Source of the DNA: Pyropia yezoensis
Lineage: Eukaryota > Rhodophyta > Bangiophyceae > Bangiales > Bangiaceae
NCBI GenBank assembly: GCA_009829735.1
Contig: CM020619.1
Span: 30,530,063 to 30,594,062 of the forward strand
DNA: 64,000 nt
Direction of reading: 5' to 3'
Of the stretch, positions 39,471-51,001 are shown in pieces (position 1 is the first letter of the stretch; the number at the start of each line of letters is the position of its first letter). Under the pieces are notes generated by a model. It searched no databases. It had not been told where the DNA came from and worked only from the letters and a program-made list of their open reading frames with translations. The translations under genes and the position numbers were made by a program.

Positions 39471-41024
39471 ATGGTGGACGATGATGCCGCGACGTTGGCC
39501 GATGGCCGGGCCGTGACGGCGGCAGCGTGGGGACGCCCCGCTGCGCGTGAGGGGTCTGGGGGTGGGGGCGAAGACGTGTCACTGGCGGGGGAGGTCGACC
39601 TCCTCGGCGGGGGCGGCAAGCCCCGGCCCGGCGAGGAGCGCAGCCGCAGCCGTGGCGGCGATGGCAGCAACGGCAGTAGCCACGGTGGTCACGGTCACGA
39701 CCACCACCACAGCCACGACCACCACGGCCACGACCATGGCCACGACCACCATGGCCACGACCATGGCCATGACCACCACGGCCACGACCATGGCCACGAC
39801 CACGCCAACCACGCCGGCCACGATCATGGCAGCAGGCAAGCAGGCGGCGGGGGCGGCGGCGACGGCGGCTGTTGCGACCACTCGCACTCGCCCAGCAGCT
39901 GGCGGGCGTACCTCCCCCACTCCCACTCCCTCTCCAACCGGCTTTCCCACGACGAAAGAACTCTACGGCAGGTGGCACTCGTCCTCCTTGTCTCCATCTC
40001 GGCGCAGGCGACGGGCGCACTCGCCGCCCACTCTGGCCTGCTGGCCGTCGAGGCGGCCCACGGCCTCCTCGACGGCCTCAACGTCCTCCTCGCGCTGCTG
40101 GCGGTCACCATTGTCGCCCGCTACCCATCATCGGCGGCGGCTCCCTATGGCCACGGCCGCGTGGAGGTGCTGTCCGCGGCGGTGGGCATCTCGGCGCTGG
40201 CGGGGATGGTGATCAAGCTGTCCACCTCGGCGGTGGTACGGCTGGTGCAGCTGTCGCGCGGGGGCGCGTCGGAGGTGCCCCCCGCCGAGGGCCGCCTCGT
40301 CATGGCCGCCGAGGCGGTCACGCTCGCCGCGAACGGCGTCATGGCGTGGCTGCTCAGCAGGCGGCAGCGGCTACCCCCGGGGGCGGACGACGACGGCGCG
40401 ACCGCCGCGGAGGTGTCCCTCAACGTGCGTGCCCTCCGCGCGCACGTCATTGCCGACTGTGTGGAGAATGGGTGCGTTCTGGCGGCGGGGGGGGTCATGT
40501 GGGCGGCCGCCGGACGGGGGTGGGTGGACCTCCTGGACCCGCTTGCGACGCTCGCCGTCGCGGCCATTGTGGCGGTCATGAACGTGGGGCTGGTTCATGA
40601 GGTCGTTGGCACGCTCATGCAGTGGGCGCCCCCCGGGGTCGACGTAGGGGGGGTCGGCCGGGAGCTCCGCGGCCTCGACGGCGTCGTCCGCGTCAGTGGG
40701 CTCCGCGTCTGGACGCTCACGTCGGGAAGCGTGGTGGCGACGGTGCAGCTGTGGACGCGGGGGGCGGGGAGGGGGAAGGGAGGGGGGAGGAGGGATGCCG
40801 ACGCCGAGCTCCTCTCTGCCGCCGAGCGGGTGCTGCGGGGGGTGGGCGCCACCGAGACGTGCGTGCAGGTGGACCACCGGGCGCCGCCAATGGCGGCACT
40901 GGTGGGGGACACCGCGGACGTAGAGCTGGGCGACGTGTACTCAGCACCTGTGAATGGTGGTGAGGGGGTAACGGGGGGAAGGCACCAGGGAGAGTACACG
41001 CCGTTTGTTTTGGACATGCCATAG
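39471..41024 (+). CDS. cation diffusion facilitator (zinc transporter-like) with N-terminal His/Asp repeat, 517 aa
   Basis: CDF proteins export Zn2+ or related cations from the cytosol in exchange for protons. The ATG at 39471 (GCCATGG) is the first in frame after a pyrimidine-rich leader. Residues about 66-125 hold a metal-binding stretch with three exact 9-residue repeats HDHHGHDHG (82-108). About six helices follow from residue 155. Transport-site motifs are HGLLD in helix 2 (H197, D201) and HVIAD in helix 5 (H325, D329), the HxxxD pairs of the ZnT group; YGHGRVEVLSA follows helix 3. The cytosolic C-terminal domain has VSGLRVWTLTSGSVVATV. In most ZnTs the His-rich loop lies between helices 4 and 5; here that loop is short and the His repeat sits at the N-terminus. 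No introns. Zinc is the likeliest ion. Confidence 0.92.
   Translation: MVDDDAATLADGRAVTAAAWGRPAAREGSGGGGEDVSLAGEVDLLGGGGKPRPGEERSRSRGGDGSNGSSHGGHGHDHHHSHDHHGHDHGHDHHGHDHGHDHHGHDHGHDHANHAGHDHGSRQAGGGGGGDGGCCDHSHSPSSWRAYLPHSHSLSNRLSHDERTLRQVALVLLVSISAQATGALAAHSGLLAVEAAHGLLDGLNVLLALLAVTIVARYPSSAAAPYGHGRVEVLSAAVGISALAGMVIKLSTSAVVRLVQLSRGGASEVPPAEGRLVMAAEAVTLAANGVMAWLLSRRQRLPPGADDDGATAAEVSLNVRALRAHVIADCVENGCVLAAGGVMWAAAGRGWVDLLDPLATLAVAAIVAVMNVGLVHEVVGTLMQWAPPGVDVGGVGRELRGLDGVVRVSGLRVWTLTSGSVVATVQLWTRGAGRGKGGGRRDADAELLSAAERVLRGVGATETCVQVDHRAPPMAALVGDTADVELGDVYSAPVNGGEGVTGGRHQGEYTPFVLDMP
39714..39794 (+). repeat. 27-bp tandem repeat coding HDHHGHDHG, three copies
   Basis: Units at 39714, 39741 and 39768, in frame with the transporter; differences are mostly synonymous (CAC/CAT). 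Confidence 0.85.
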
Positions 41025-41454
41025 GAGGGGTGCATGGCTCGGCGGGTTGCGGTACCGCCCGTTCTCTCTTCCGTTCTTTCTCTTCTCGATTAGATCACTC
41101 GGGACTTTCTTTTTTTTTTCGTTACTGTTTAACTCTCCGTCTTGTCTGTTGTCTCCCTTTTTCCATCCTGTGCTGTCCTCTATTTCCGTACATGGCTTCG
41201 CAGGTCAGGCGTACCTTAACATTGGCTGTGGGGAGATGCCTCGCGTCGGAACGCGCCTCCCACGCGGCTGTGGCGGGCAGCGCCCGGCGGTTCGCAGATC
41301 CGCTGCCACACAAGGAATCTTGTCGCTGGCAGATGGCGACACGCCCCCGACTGCACAGTTGGGGCCACCTTTTGCATCTCGGACCGTCTGAGTGGCTGGC
41401 GCCCCGGCCAACCCGACGCCCTGTCAACCCCACACGCGGTGCGGAGCGCCACCA
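41025..41454. other. intergenic, tandem
   Basis: 430 bp after the transporter, T/C-rich at first (41060-41180); no gene supported. Confidence 0.4.
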
Positions 41455-42336
41455 ATGATGTCGGTCAATGCGGTGGGCATGGCCACCACCACCGCGGCTT
41501 GGGTTCCGCCCCCAGCAACCACTCCCCGCCGCTGCCGCCGCCCTGACCCCGCCACTGCCAGCAGCCACGCCGCCTACGCCCGCGCCGCTTCGTCCTGGGG
41601 CCCCCGGCTGCCATTCAAGTGCCAGCCGCAGTCTCCCCTCCCCTCCCCGCTTCGCCGCTTCCCCCGCCGCTGTGCTGTTGCGGTGGCGGTCACGTCGTCG
41701 TCAGCGGCGTCCCCAACCCCCCCGCCTACCCCCCCACCGCTGTTCCCCCCCCCCGTCCCCGCCATGAAGAATGTCATCCTCATTGACATGGACAACACGC
41801 TGGCCAACTTTGACGCGGAGTTTGCCAAGCGCTGGGTCGCCGCCCGCCCTGGCGACGAGACGACCATGATCACCGAGCGGGTGCACTTTGAGCTGGAAGA
41901 GAACTTTGACTCTGAGCTGGCGCCGCTGGCCGTCAAAATCATGTCCACCCCAGGCTTCTTCATCGAGTTTGCGCCCGCCCCGGGCGCGGTGACGGCGGTC
42001 AAGGAGATGGTTGACGCGGGCTACACGGTCTTTTTCTGCACCGCCCCCCACCCCTTCCAGTATGAAACGTGCGTGGCGGAAAAGTACGCATGGGTGCGCA
42101 AGCACTTTGGCGACGACTACCTGGCGCGGATTATCATCACGCGTGACAAGACGGTCGTCAAGGGCACCGTCCTCATTGATGACAAACCGGCTGTCAAGGG
42201 CGCAGAAGAGGCGCCCGAGTGGACCCACGTGGTCTTCCAGGCCAGCTACAACAAGGAGGTGACGAGCAAGCCGCGGCTGACCCAGTTTAGCGACTGGCGC
42301 GAGGTCATTGTGCCGCTGCTGGAGGCGGCCCAGTAG
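41455..42336 (+). CDS. 5'(3')-deoxyribonucleotidase (HAD superfamily), 293 aa
   Basis: NT5C-type enzymes dephosphorylate deoxyribonucleotides and so limit dNTP pools. The catalytic domain begins near residue 104 with MKNVILIDMDNTLANFDAEF: D111 is the nucleophile and D113 the acid of the DxDxT motif. Later blocks are FFIEFAPAPGAVTAVKEM, VFFCTAPHP (motif II Thr), ARIIITRDKTVVKG (motif III Lys) and LIDDKP (motif IV). The first ATG is 41455 (CCAATGA), immediately followed by a second; residues 1-103 are Ala/Ser/Pro/Arg-rich with few acids and could be a plastid or mitochondrial presequence. A start at the ATG of 41764 would give a 190-residue cytosolic form close to the usual family length. TGTAA at 42584-42588 is a possible polyadenylation signal. 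Family assignment is secure; location is not. Confidence 0.9.
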   Translation: MMSVNAVGMATTTAAWVPPPATTPRRCRRPDPATASSHAAYARAASSWGPRLPFKCQPQSPLPSPLRRFPRRCAVAVAVTSSSAASPTPPPTPPPLFPPPVPAMKNVILIDMDNTLANFDAEFAKRWVAARPGDETTMITERVHFELEENFDSELAPLAVKIMSTPGFFIEFAPAPGAVTAVKEMVDAGYTVFFCTAPHPFQYETCVAEKYAWVRKHFGDDYLARIIITRDKTVVKGTVLIDDKPAVKGAEEAPEWTHVVFQASYNKEVTSKPRLTQFSDWREVIVPLLEAAQ

Positions 42337-43011
42337 GCTGGCCGGTCTTTTGTGGCGGGGACGGGGGGGGGGGAACTCGGGGACGGGGGGCTGACGGGGA
42401 GCCGCGTGGGTGGGTTTCCGCGCACCGCTGGCGCCTGCACGTGCGGAGTTGCCACCGCCGCGCGAGCGTGTGGCGGTCCGTTCGCGGGCCACCCCTGTTT
42501 ACGTATTCTTCTCTTTGCGGATGACGGCGGCTGCATGGCTTGGCGCCCAGGGCGACACACGTCTTGTTCCTTGACGACTGGCCTGTAAATGGTCACCACG
42601 CAGCTTGCGGCACCGTTTGCCTCGTGGTTCTCGTCGTGCCGTATTTCGTCGCAAACGCTGAAGGCGGGCGCCTGCGGAGCAAGCGGGCCCCACCGACACC
42701 CCACGCGACCCCGCAGCAGATAGATAGGATTCCTGATCATCTTTGCCCGTTGGCCACACACTCCGCACCACACCCGCCTGGCCGCATGCCCTCTACGCTA
42801 CCCGCCTCGCTGCGGGCACCGCGTGCGGCCACGGGTCCACTGCCCGTCTCGCCGTCCCTCCCCCGTCTAAATAAACAACGCCAGCAGCCACACCAGTCGC
42901 GTCGCCATTGAGTGTCGACCCCCCCCCCCCCGGCCCCCCCCGTCAGCTCTGCAGCCAGCCAAGGTGCCCCCTCCAGATGACACCAAAGGATGGTAGAGGG
43001 GCCGAGGCCGC
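42337..43011. other. intergenic, convergent
   Basis: 675 bp between the nucleotidase and kinase stops. Nothing beyond a TGTAA at 42584. Confidence 0.4.
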
Positions 43012-44740
43012 TCAGCCAAAGAACATCTTACTGAGCCGGATCGCCGTGATGGCCGGGATCTTGGGGTTGTCCTCGAGCCACTTGGTCAACTTGTCCGCGT
43101 TGCCCATCGTCTCGGCCACGACCTGCATGTCTGCCACGCAGTCGATGTCAATGTCCTGGAGCTTGGAGACCACGTCGTCAATCTTTTTCTGCGGCTTGCC
43201 AGGGAGCGCGTCCATCACAAACGCGTCCAACTCCTGGCCATCGTACTTGGACGCCAGATTCTTGGTGCCGCCACCGCCACCACCACCACCGCCACCTCCA
43301 CCTCCACCGCCGCCGCTACCGCCGCTGCGGCTGCCGTGACCCGAGCCCGTCGACGGGATGCGGTCGCGGGACTTGCCCGTCACGCTACCTCCGGCGCTGC
43401 TGGACGAGTTCTTGCGGGTGCGCGCCTTGGCGCGGTCCGAGCCCGACCCAAAGGAGCGCCCCGAGTCCACTTCACCGCTGTCGTAGTCAATCAGAAACCA
43501 CGAGTGCTTCTTGACGTCCTCCAGTGCGTACCGCTTCTCTGGGTCCTTCACGAGCAAGTGGGCGATGAGGTCCTTGGCGTCACCTCCCATCCAAGATGGG
43601 TAGGGCACCTTGCAGGCGTTGATGAGCTCGTACAGCCGGGTCATGTCATCGTGCTGGAAGGGCAGCACGCCCGTTAACAGCAAGTACAAGATGATGCCAC
43701 AGGACCAGGCGTCAATCTTGCCGCCCGAGTAACCCTCTTCCGCCCCATTGATGATCTCGGGGGCGCAGTAGTAGGGCGTTCCGCACGCGGTGTAGAGGAG
43801 GTCCGACCCGACGCCCCCCTTCATCGACGAGACGCCAAAGTCCGTAATCTTGAGCACCCCATTCTCGTCCACCAACAGGTTTTCGGGCTTGAGGTCCCGG
43901 TGACACACCCCCCGCCTGTGGCAGTAGTCAATGCCGTCAATGAGCTGCTGGAAGTATTTCCGAGCGAGCGCCTCGTCGAGCTCCCCCTTGCGCTCTATCA
44001 TGTCAAATAGCTCGCCGCCGCGCACTAGGTCCATGACGATGTAGAGCTTGGACTTGGAGGACAGAACCTCCCGCAGGTTGACAATGTTCTTGTGGTTCAG
44101 CGCCTTCATGATGGCAATCTCTCGCCGCACATTGACGGTCAGCTCGTTGGCCTTGATATCGCCCTTGTCCAAAATTTTGATCGCGTACTCCATCCCCGTG
44201 TCCGAGTGCTTGGCGAGCTTCACCTTGCCAAACGTTCCTTGTCCTGTGGGTGCGCGTGTGTACAATCAACAAGGTTTTCTCGGCAAGGACAGGGGGGGAG
44301 CGCGCACCTCCAGTTGGGCCGTCAGCACAACATCTACGCCGCAACGCCCGCGAATAGCAGCCCGGCACCAACTGCCGGCTAGCACCCAGCAACAAGGCAG
44401 TAGGCTCCCAGTCGCCACCGCTACAGTCATCGTGTGAGGACAACTACGAGCACAAGGCCACGTACCCAGCGTATCCGTCACAATGTAGGGCCCTATGTAG
44501 AGATAGCAAGGAAGCGTAAGAGGATGAGGACAAGGCAACAGCGCCACCACGCAACGGCACACACGGCAGCCGCACCCATGCCGAGGACAGCAGACCAAAT
44601 CGCGCAAGTCAGTCGGTCTGTTAGCGGCCGATGCTGGCTAGAGGCCTGCCAACACCACCCGTGCAGCGACCCTCCGTCACTGGCCCACCTGCGACCTCAC
44701 CTGCGCGGTGGCCCTGGCCTTGGACACCCAGTGCCGCCAT
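43012..44740 (-). CDS. SNF1/AMPK-like serine/threonine protein kinase, three exons, 432 aa
   Basis: Exons are 44740-44701 (40 nt), 44492-44466 (27 nt) and 44243-43012. The introns are 208 and 222 bp (donors GTGAGG and GTACGT; acceptors TAG and CAG); both splice within Gly codons and create AGPYIVTDTLGQGTFGKVKL, an AMPK/SNF1-type glycine loop. The start at 44740 is AGGATGG with A at -3. The kinase domain (about 14-270) has YAIKILDK, CHRDLKPENLLVDENG, ITDFGVSS, CGTPYYCAPEII and DAWSCGIILYLLLTG, so it looks active; a Thr in SDLLYTACGTP sits in the activation loop. A Ser/Arg linker and a run of 15 Gly follow. The last 75 residues (DALPGKPQKKIDDVVSKLQD onward) form a small helical domain I cannot name; it is not the UBA or KA1 domain of plant SnRK1. 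Confidence 0.87.
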
Positions 44741-44992
44741 CCTCACACACACATCCCCCGGACAACGCCGTACGCTGCCCCCACCATATAGAATCAGCGG
44801 CGTCGGGTACGCCCTCTCCCAACGCCGAGGCGTCTCTTCCTCCTCCGCCGCAGCAATCCCCCATCTCATCACCAGCGTGGCGCCGTCCAACCCCTGAAAG
44901 CCATGCAACAACGCACCCACGCGCGCCATGATGACGCCACCCGCTCAACTCAACACGCCGCTGCACCGCGCTCCGCGGCCAGGCCCGCCGAC

Positions 44993-45023
<31 letters not shown>

Positions 45024-47294
45024 TCAACTCCCCACCCCCCCCACCCCCCACAGCGTAAGGCGCCGCGCCAAACCCCTCGGACGACGGCGGGAATAGAACA
45101 AAACACGCCGCCAGCCAGCCGCCAGCCCCGCCGCCGTCAACCGCTGTCCGACACCCACTACGCAACAGAGAGCGAACGAGCAGGAGACGGCAAACGGGGA
45201 AAGCGGGCGCCGGGCCACCCTGCACCACCTCCGCCGCAGCCACCGTTGACGTTGCCACCCCGGCCGCCGCCGCCGCCGCGACCACCGTTCCCACCCACCG
45301 CCGCTGTCAAGCACCGTCAGACGGGCGCGGTCAGGAAGCACGCACCACACACCACCACCACCCCCACCGTCCACCCCCCCCGCACCACCGACGCCACCCC
45401 GACCACGCGCGCGCGTGCGCAGCGGGCGGGGCCCACCGATGTGGCGGCACAGACGGCGACCGCAGCAGCAGCGGCGGCGGCGGGCAGCGGTGGCGGGCGG
45501 CGGGTGGCGCGCGACGCAGGCCCCCCGCCCCCCCCTCCTGCCCCCCCCCTTCCACCCCGCCCAGAAGAGCCAAAAGGCATCCGCAAGACGGGCGGCAGCT
45601 ACGCGCAAGCGATGGCAACGGCAATTTTGGAGGGGCCAGACGGGAGGGCTGGCAAGGGAAAGGCGGGCGGCCAGGTGGGGTCAGAAAGCAAACGCAGGCC
45701 GCGAAAGCCCGTGCAACGCGCGAGGAGAGAGAGAGAGCGTGGGGGGGGGGAGGGGGGGAAGGGGACATGGGAGGAGAGAGTGAGCAGCTAGGAGGAGAGA
45801 AGCGCAGGGGCTGGGGAGAGGCTGGGGAGGGGGTGTTGGCGCCACCGGAAAAAAGGCAACCTCTACCCCCCGCCCCCCCCCCCCCCCCCAACCTTCTTTG
45901 AAAGCACGCAGCCTGCCCAGCGGGGAGGGATTTCCCCCACCACTGCCCTTGCACAGCGCATCATGAGGAGTAGCCAACCTGCCCGGGAGGGGGGGCGGGG
46001 CAAGAAGGCGGAGGGGGAGACGCAGGGGCGTCCGCGTACCCACCGGTACCGGCAGCCGCCAACCCCCCCCCCCCCCCCCCAGTACCCTCCCCTCTTCTCC
46101 CTCATCGCCCCTGATCGCCCGCCCGGCGGCAGTCGAGGTGCGAGGAAGAAAAAAAGGAAAAGAGGCAAGGCGTAAGGAACACCCACGTGGCGTGGCACCA
46201 ATGCCGCTGCCCGCCTCCCGTCCATGCCGCTACCGCCGCCGCCGCCGCCGCCGCACCGCCGCCACCGTGGGTGACCCAGGCCACCTTGCCGCCCGCCGCA
46301 GCGCGCCCCGCCATGCCGCCGCACCGCCCGCCCGCGGGGGGGGGTTGGGGGTCAAACGCAGGCCACGCACCCGCATCCGCGGGCGGCGGGCGGCGGCAGC
46401 GGCGGCAGCGACCGCGGCGGCGGGGCGGAATTTTTTCTTCCCCACGCCTCTTTCCTCCCTCCCGTGCGGCCGGTGACGGCGGCAACGGCGCTCATGGGCG
46501 CACGACCGCCGGGACGACGGCGCGCGGGCGCTGCCCGACCAGCGGCAATCACTGGGAACGCTGACCAGGCCCGCCACCTTTCCCTACCCGACAGCGTGTC
46601 CGTGGGACCTCATCGGCGTTGGGACGTGTGTGTAATTATATTCCTGAACTGCGACAAGTGCGACGGTGAAGCACAGAACTTGACCCGGGTTCGTCGCACG
46701 CCGACCTCGTCGGTTTGAATTTTTCAAACGCCGCCACAGCCCCCACACAGCGTGCAAAGGGGGGGGTGGGTGGGTCTCGCGCGCGATACGGGCTGCTGCC
46801 CCACGCAGGACATCCCCGCAGACGTCTGCCCGCCACGGCGCTCGTCCCCCCCCCCTCCATCCGACACCCCCCGCCCCCCCTCTGCGCTCCCACCCCCTTG
46901 GCCACCGCCCTTTTTCTCTATTTTCGAACCTCGGTCCGCGCCCGCCGCCTGCCACCACGCCCCCACCCCCCCCCCCCCTCGCTGCGCGCTCACACCTTAC
47001 GCCACCGCGCGCCGCCACGCACGCGGTGGGGTGGACGCGGCCGCGGTAGCGGGTACGGGCGGTGTGCACCTTGGCCGTGGGGGTGTGCGCCAGTGGGTGT
47101 TGTGGGCACGTACAGTACCTCCCGCTCCGCCAGCAGCACCCCCCCCCCTCCCCCCGCCACTGTGTTTCTCCCTGCCCCGCCCCCCGCGCGCTCATTGCGC
47201 TGCCGACACGTGCGCTTCCCGTCCACACCCCCCTCCCCCCCCCCCCCCCCACACGCCCTCGGCACCCCTCGTCACACACCCCACCTTCCCCGCC
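44741..47294. other. 2.6-kb divergent intergenic region
   Basis: Between the kinase and KNL1-like starts. Strongly C-rich on the + strand, with Pro/Arg/Ala ORFs on both strands that show no domain. TTGGCGCC (45834-45841) resembles an E2F site, and TTTGAA next to TTCAAA at 46713-46727 forms a short palindrome resembling paired CHR elements. Confidence 0.4.
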
Positions 47295-48651
47295 ATGGCG
47301 CCGGCCGCCGCCCCCCCCCCGCCGTCGGCGCTGCCCCCGCGGCGGTCCGCGTCGTCACGCCCGCCGCTCGCGGCGCTGCCCGCCAACGCGGCCCCCCCCG
47401 GTGGCCCCGGTGGCCCCGGTGTCGGCGGCGGCGGCCTCCCCCCCCCCCTCCCCGTCAAGCCCACCACCGCCGCCACCCCCGCCGCGGTCGCCGCCGGTGG
47501 GGCGCCGCCGGTGCCGCCGCCGTCGGTCGCCCCCGCGGTCGCCCGCTTCATGCCCCCGCGCCGCCGCTCCTCCCTGTCCGCCGTCGCCCGCGTGCAAGAG
47601 GCGGAGGAGGAGGCCGCCGCCGCCGCTGCCGCCGCCGCCGCCGCCGGCACTGCCGGCACCGTCGCGGCCGGTGCTGCCGGCACCGTGGCGCTGGGCGGCG
47701 CCCCGCCGGGGGCGGCTGGGGCGGCGGGCGGGGACGCCCCCGTCTCTGCCGCCACCGTCGCTGCCGCCGCTGCTGCCGCGGACGCCGCTGCTGGTGCCGA
47801 CGGCGGCGGGCTGTCGCTGCCGCTGCCGCTGCCGTTTCCCGAAGAGGAGGTGTGGGGGGGCGGGGGGGGGGTGCCCCTCAGCCGCCGTGCCAGCCTGTCG
47901 GGCAAGCGCGTGTCGTTTGGGGGGGAGCAGGTGAAGGTACGTTGGCTGTGTGGTCCACGCGCTCGTTGAGGAGGAGGACGGTGACGGCGGACGATGCCAA
48001 GCAAAGTGGGAGGGGGGAGGTGCCAAAGGAGCAGCAGCTGCGAGCGGACGCTACTGCCCGGCGGGTGCCGCGTGGCAATGTGCTGCGACTGACAGACCCC
48101 ATCCACGGGCGTCCCGCCGCGTGCGTCCTGGAGATGTGTTGTGTTTCTTCTTTTTCTCGTCTGCGGCGGTCCTTCCCCCTTCCCGCACACTCACTCTGCC
48201 CCCCCCTCCCCCCCCCTCCCCCCCCCCCCCCCCCCCCCCCACAGCTCTTCAAGACCAACCCCGACGAGTGGCGGGACGAGTGGGCCACCCCCGAAAAGGA
48301 CGGCTCCCCCGGCGGCGGCAGCGGCAGCGGCGGCTCATCGGGCGCGTCCACTCCCGCCACCGCCGAGCCGGTACCGACGCCGCTGGGGGGCACGGCCGTG
48401 GCGGCCACCCCCGTCGCCCCACCGGCACTCGCCACTAGCGCCGGCGCCGGCGCGGGCGCCTACCCCGCTGGCGCGGGTGGCCCCACCGCCGGCCCGTCCG
48501 CGTCGCCCTCCCCGTCGCTCTCCCCGTCGGCATCCGAAACGCCATCCGTGTCGTCCGCCTCCGAGTCCCTGTCCCCGTCGTCCCTGTCGCCGTCGCCGGG
48601 CCGGCCGGCGGCCGTCCCACGCGGGGCAACGGGCACGCCCCGCCCGCCGTC

Positions 48652-48719
<68 letters not shown>

Positions 48720-49408
48720 CCGCCGCCGCCGCTGCGGCCGACACAGACGCTGACCGCGCCACGTCCCCGTCGTCCGTGTCCCCGACTGCCAATGCCGCCG
48801 GTGCAGGCGGCGGCCGCGGCGGCGGCGACGACGACCCGATGGACGAGGACGACCTGTCGCCGCTCCCCGCGTGGGTGCCCCCCCCGCTGCCACCCGCGGC
48901 CGATGCCGCCGGGGACGGGGCGCCGCTGACGCCCGCCCGCGTCGGAGGTGGCGGCGGTGGCGCCATGGACGAAGACAGCAGCAGCGCCGACGACACCGTG
49001 TCGCGGCTGCCCCCGGTGTCCACCGAGTTTGCCGCCGCCGCCGCCGCCGGCGCGCCCCCCGCCCCCCCACCGCGCCCCGCCCCGTCGGCGGCAACCGCCG
49101 CGGCAGCGGCAGCGGCGACGGCGGCGGCAGCGGCGGCAGCGGCGGCAGCAGCAGCAGCAGCGCCACCGTCGGCGGCGACGACCGCCACTGCTGGGGCGCT
49201 CCCCCCCCTCCCCCCCACCGCCTATGGGGCCCCCGCCGACACCTCCCCGTCGGCCACCTCTGACGCGGACAGCAGCATGACGCTCGGCTGGGCGGCGGGC
49301 CTCGCCGCCCGCTTTGGCGCCGCCCCCGCCAGCACGGTGGGGGGTTCCTCCCCCACGCCCTCCTCCCCGGGCGGGGGGGGTAGCGTCGCGACCAGCGTGT
49401 ACGGCGGC

Positions 49409-49439
<31 letters not shown>

Positions 49440-50966
49440 GCTGGGGCGGCGGCGGTGGGCCCGCCACGCCTTCGGCGGGGGCTCTCGCCCGCCGCCCCCC
49501 CCACCCCACCAGCGGCAGCGGCGGCGGTGCCTACCCGTCGGTCCTCCCGCGGCTCCCACCGGGGGCGACCCCCCCCGCGGCGGCGGCGGGCGCCTGGGTC
49601 AACGCGGCGGTGCCGCGGCCAAAGCGGTTCCGCGTCAGCGCGTTTGCGGGCGCCGCGCTGGGTGGCGACGGCGACGGCGGCGTCGCAACGCCGGGCGGCA
49701 CCGCCCTGTCGCTCGGAGGCAGCGTCAGCCCGTCCCCGTCCCCGTCCCCGTCGCCGCCGCTGCCAGGCGGCGGTGGCGGCGGCGGCGACAACACCGACGG
49801 CAGGGTGGCGGTTGGGGGGGGGGCGGGGGGGGGGGGGGGGGGCGAGGAGGAGGAAGAGGAGGAGGACGACGACGACGCACCGCTGCCACCGTGGGCACCC
49901 CCCCCGCCGGGGGGAGGGAGCGCCGCCACCACCCCGTCGGTCGCGTCGGCGTCGCCGCCGTCGCCAACGCCGCCGCCGCTGCGGCCGGCGGTGTCCCCGG
50001 CGGGGGGGCCCGCCGTTGATACGGCGCCGCCCTCCAAGCGCCGCCGCCGCTCATCGGCCGCGTCTGCGGGTGGCGCGTTGGCCGCTGAGGCGGGGGCAGC
50101 GGCGGCCGCCGCTGCGGCGGCGGCGGCGGCGGCGGCGTCGCCCACTCCCTGGGGGGCCTCCCCTGGCGCCTTTGGCGGGACGGGCACCCCCGAGGGCGGC
50201 TTTGGCGGCGGCTGCGGCAGCAGCGTCGGCGGCGGCGGTGGTGGTGGTGGTGGCCCCGGCGGTGCCGCCGAGGCGGTCGCCTTCCTCCGCCGCATGGCCG
50301 CCGGCGGCAGCGGCGGCGCGGCCGCCCGCGAGGCGCGCCGCCTGTCGGGGGTGGCTTTTCTCCGCGACGATGCGCCCGCGAGTGACGGGGGGAGCCTGGG
50401 CGGGGGGGAGGGGGGGCTCCCGCCCTTTCCCGGCGAGACGCCCCCGCCGCCCCCGCCCGCCGCCTCCCTCCGTGCCATCCTCGATGACGACGACACTAGC
50501 GGCGGTGGGGGTGGGGGTGGTGGCGGTGCTGGGGGGTGGGAGCAGAGTGGCGGCGGCGGTGGCAGCGGGCGCTCCCACTGGGCCGACGACGCCGACGGGT
50601 CCGGGTCGGGGGCGGACGGGGTGACGCTGGGCGGCGGCGGCGGCGGCGGTGGGAGCTGGGCGTCGGCGCCGGGCGGGGCGGACATGGAGGACGACAGCCT
50701 GCTGGGCGTGCCCGACCGCACCGCCCCGCCGGAGGCGGCGCCCGTGGCGCTCGCGTGGACGGCCGGCGCGGGCGACGGCGCGGGGTGGGGGTCCTCCCCC
50801 GCCGCCGCCGCGGGCCGTCACCACCCCGACGGCGGTCACGGCGGCGACGACGCTGCGGCGGGGCTGCCCTGCCTCCCCCCGCCGGTGCGTGGGGCGGAGA
50901 GCGCCGACGCCATCCCGCCGCTGGCGTCGCTCCTTGCGGGCGACGACGACGACGATGACGACGACG

Positions 50967-51001
<35 letters not shown>

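Noticed and set aside
44928-45791. 287-aa + strand ORF starting MMTPPAQL
   Set aside because: Pure Pro/Arg/Thr/Gly low complexity with an equally long antisense ORF; no conserved feature.
46715-47294. Upstream extension of the long + strand frame before the KNL1-like start
   Set aside because: It is in the exon 2 frame but precedes the intron; the conserved RVSF exon is in another frame and starts at the ATG at 47295. The upstream sequence is Pro/Arg-rich and has no motif.
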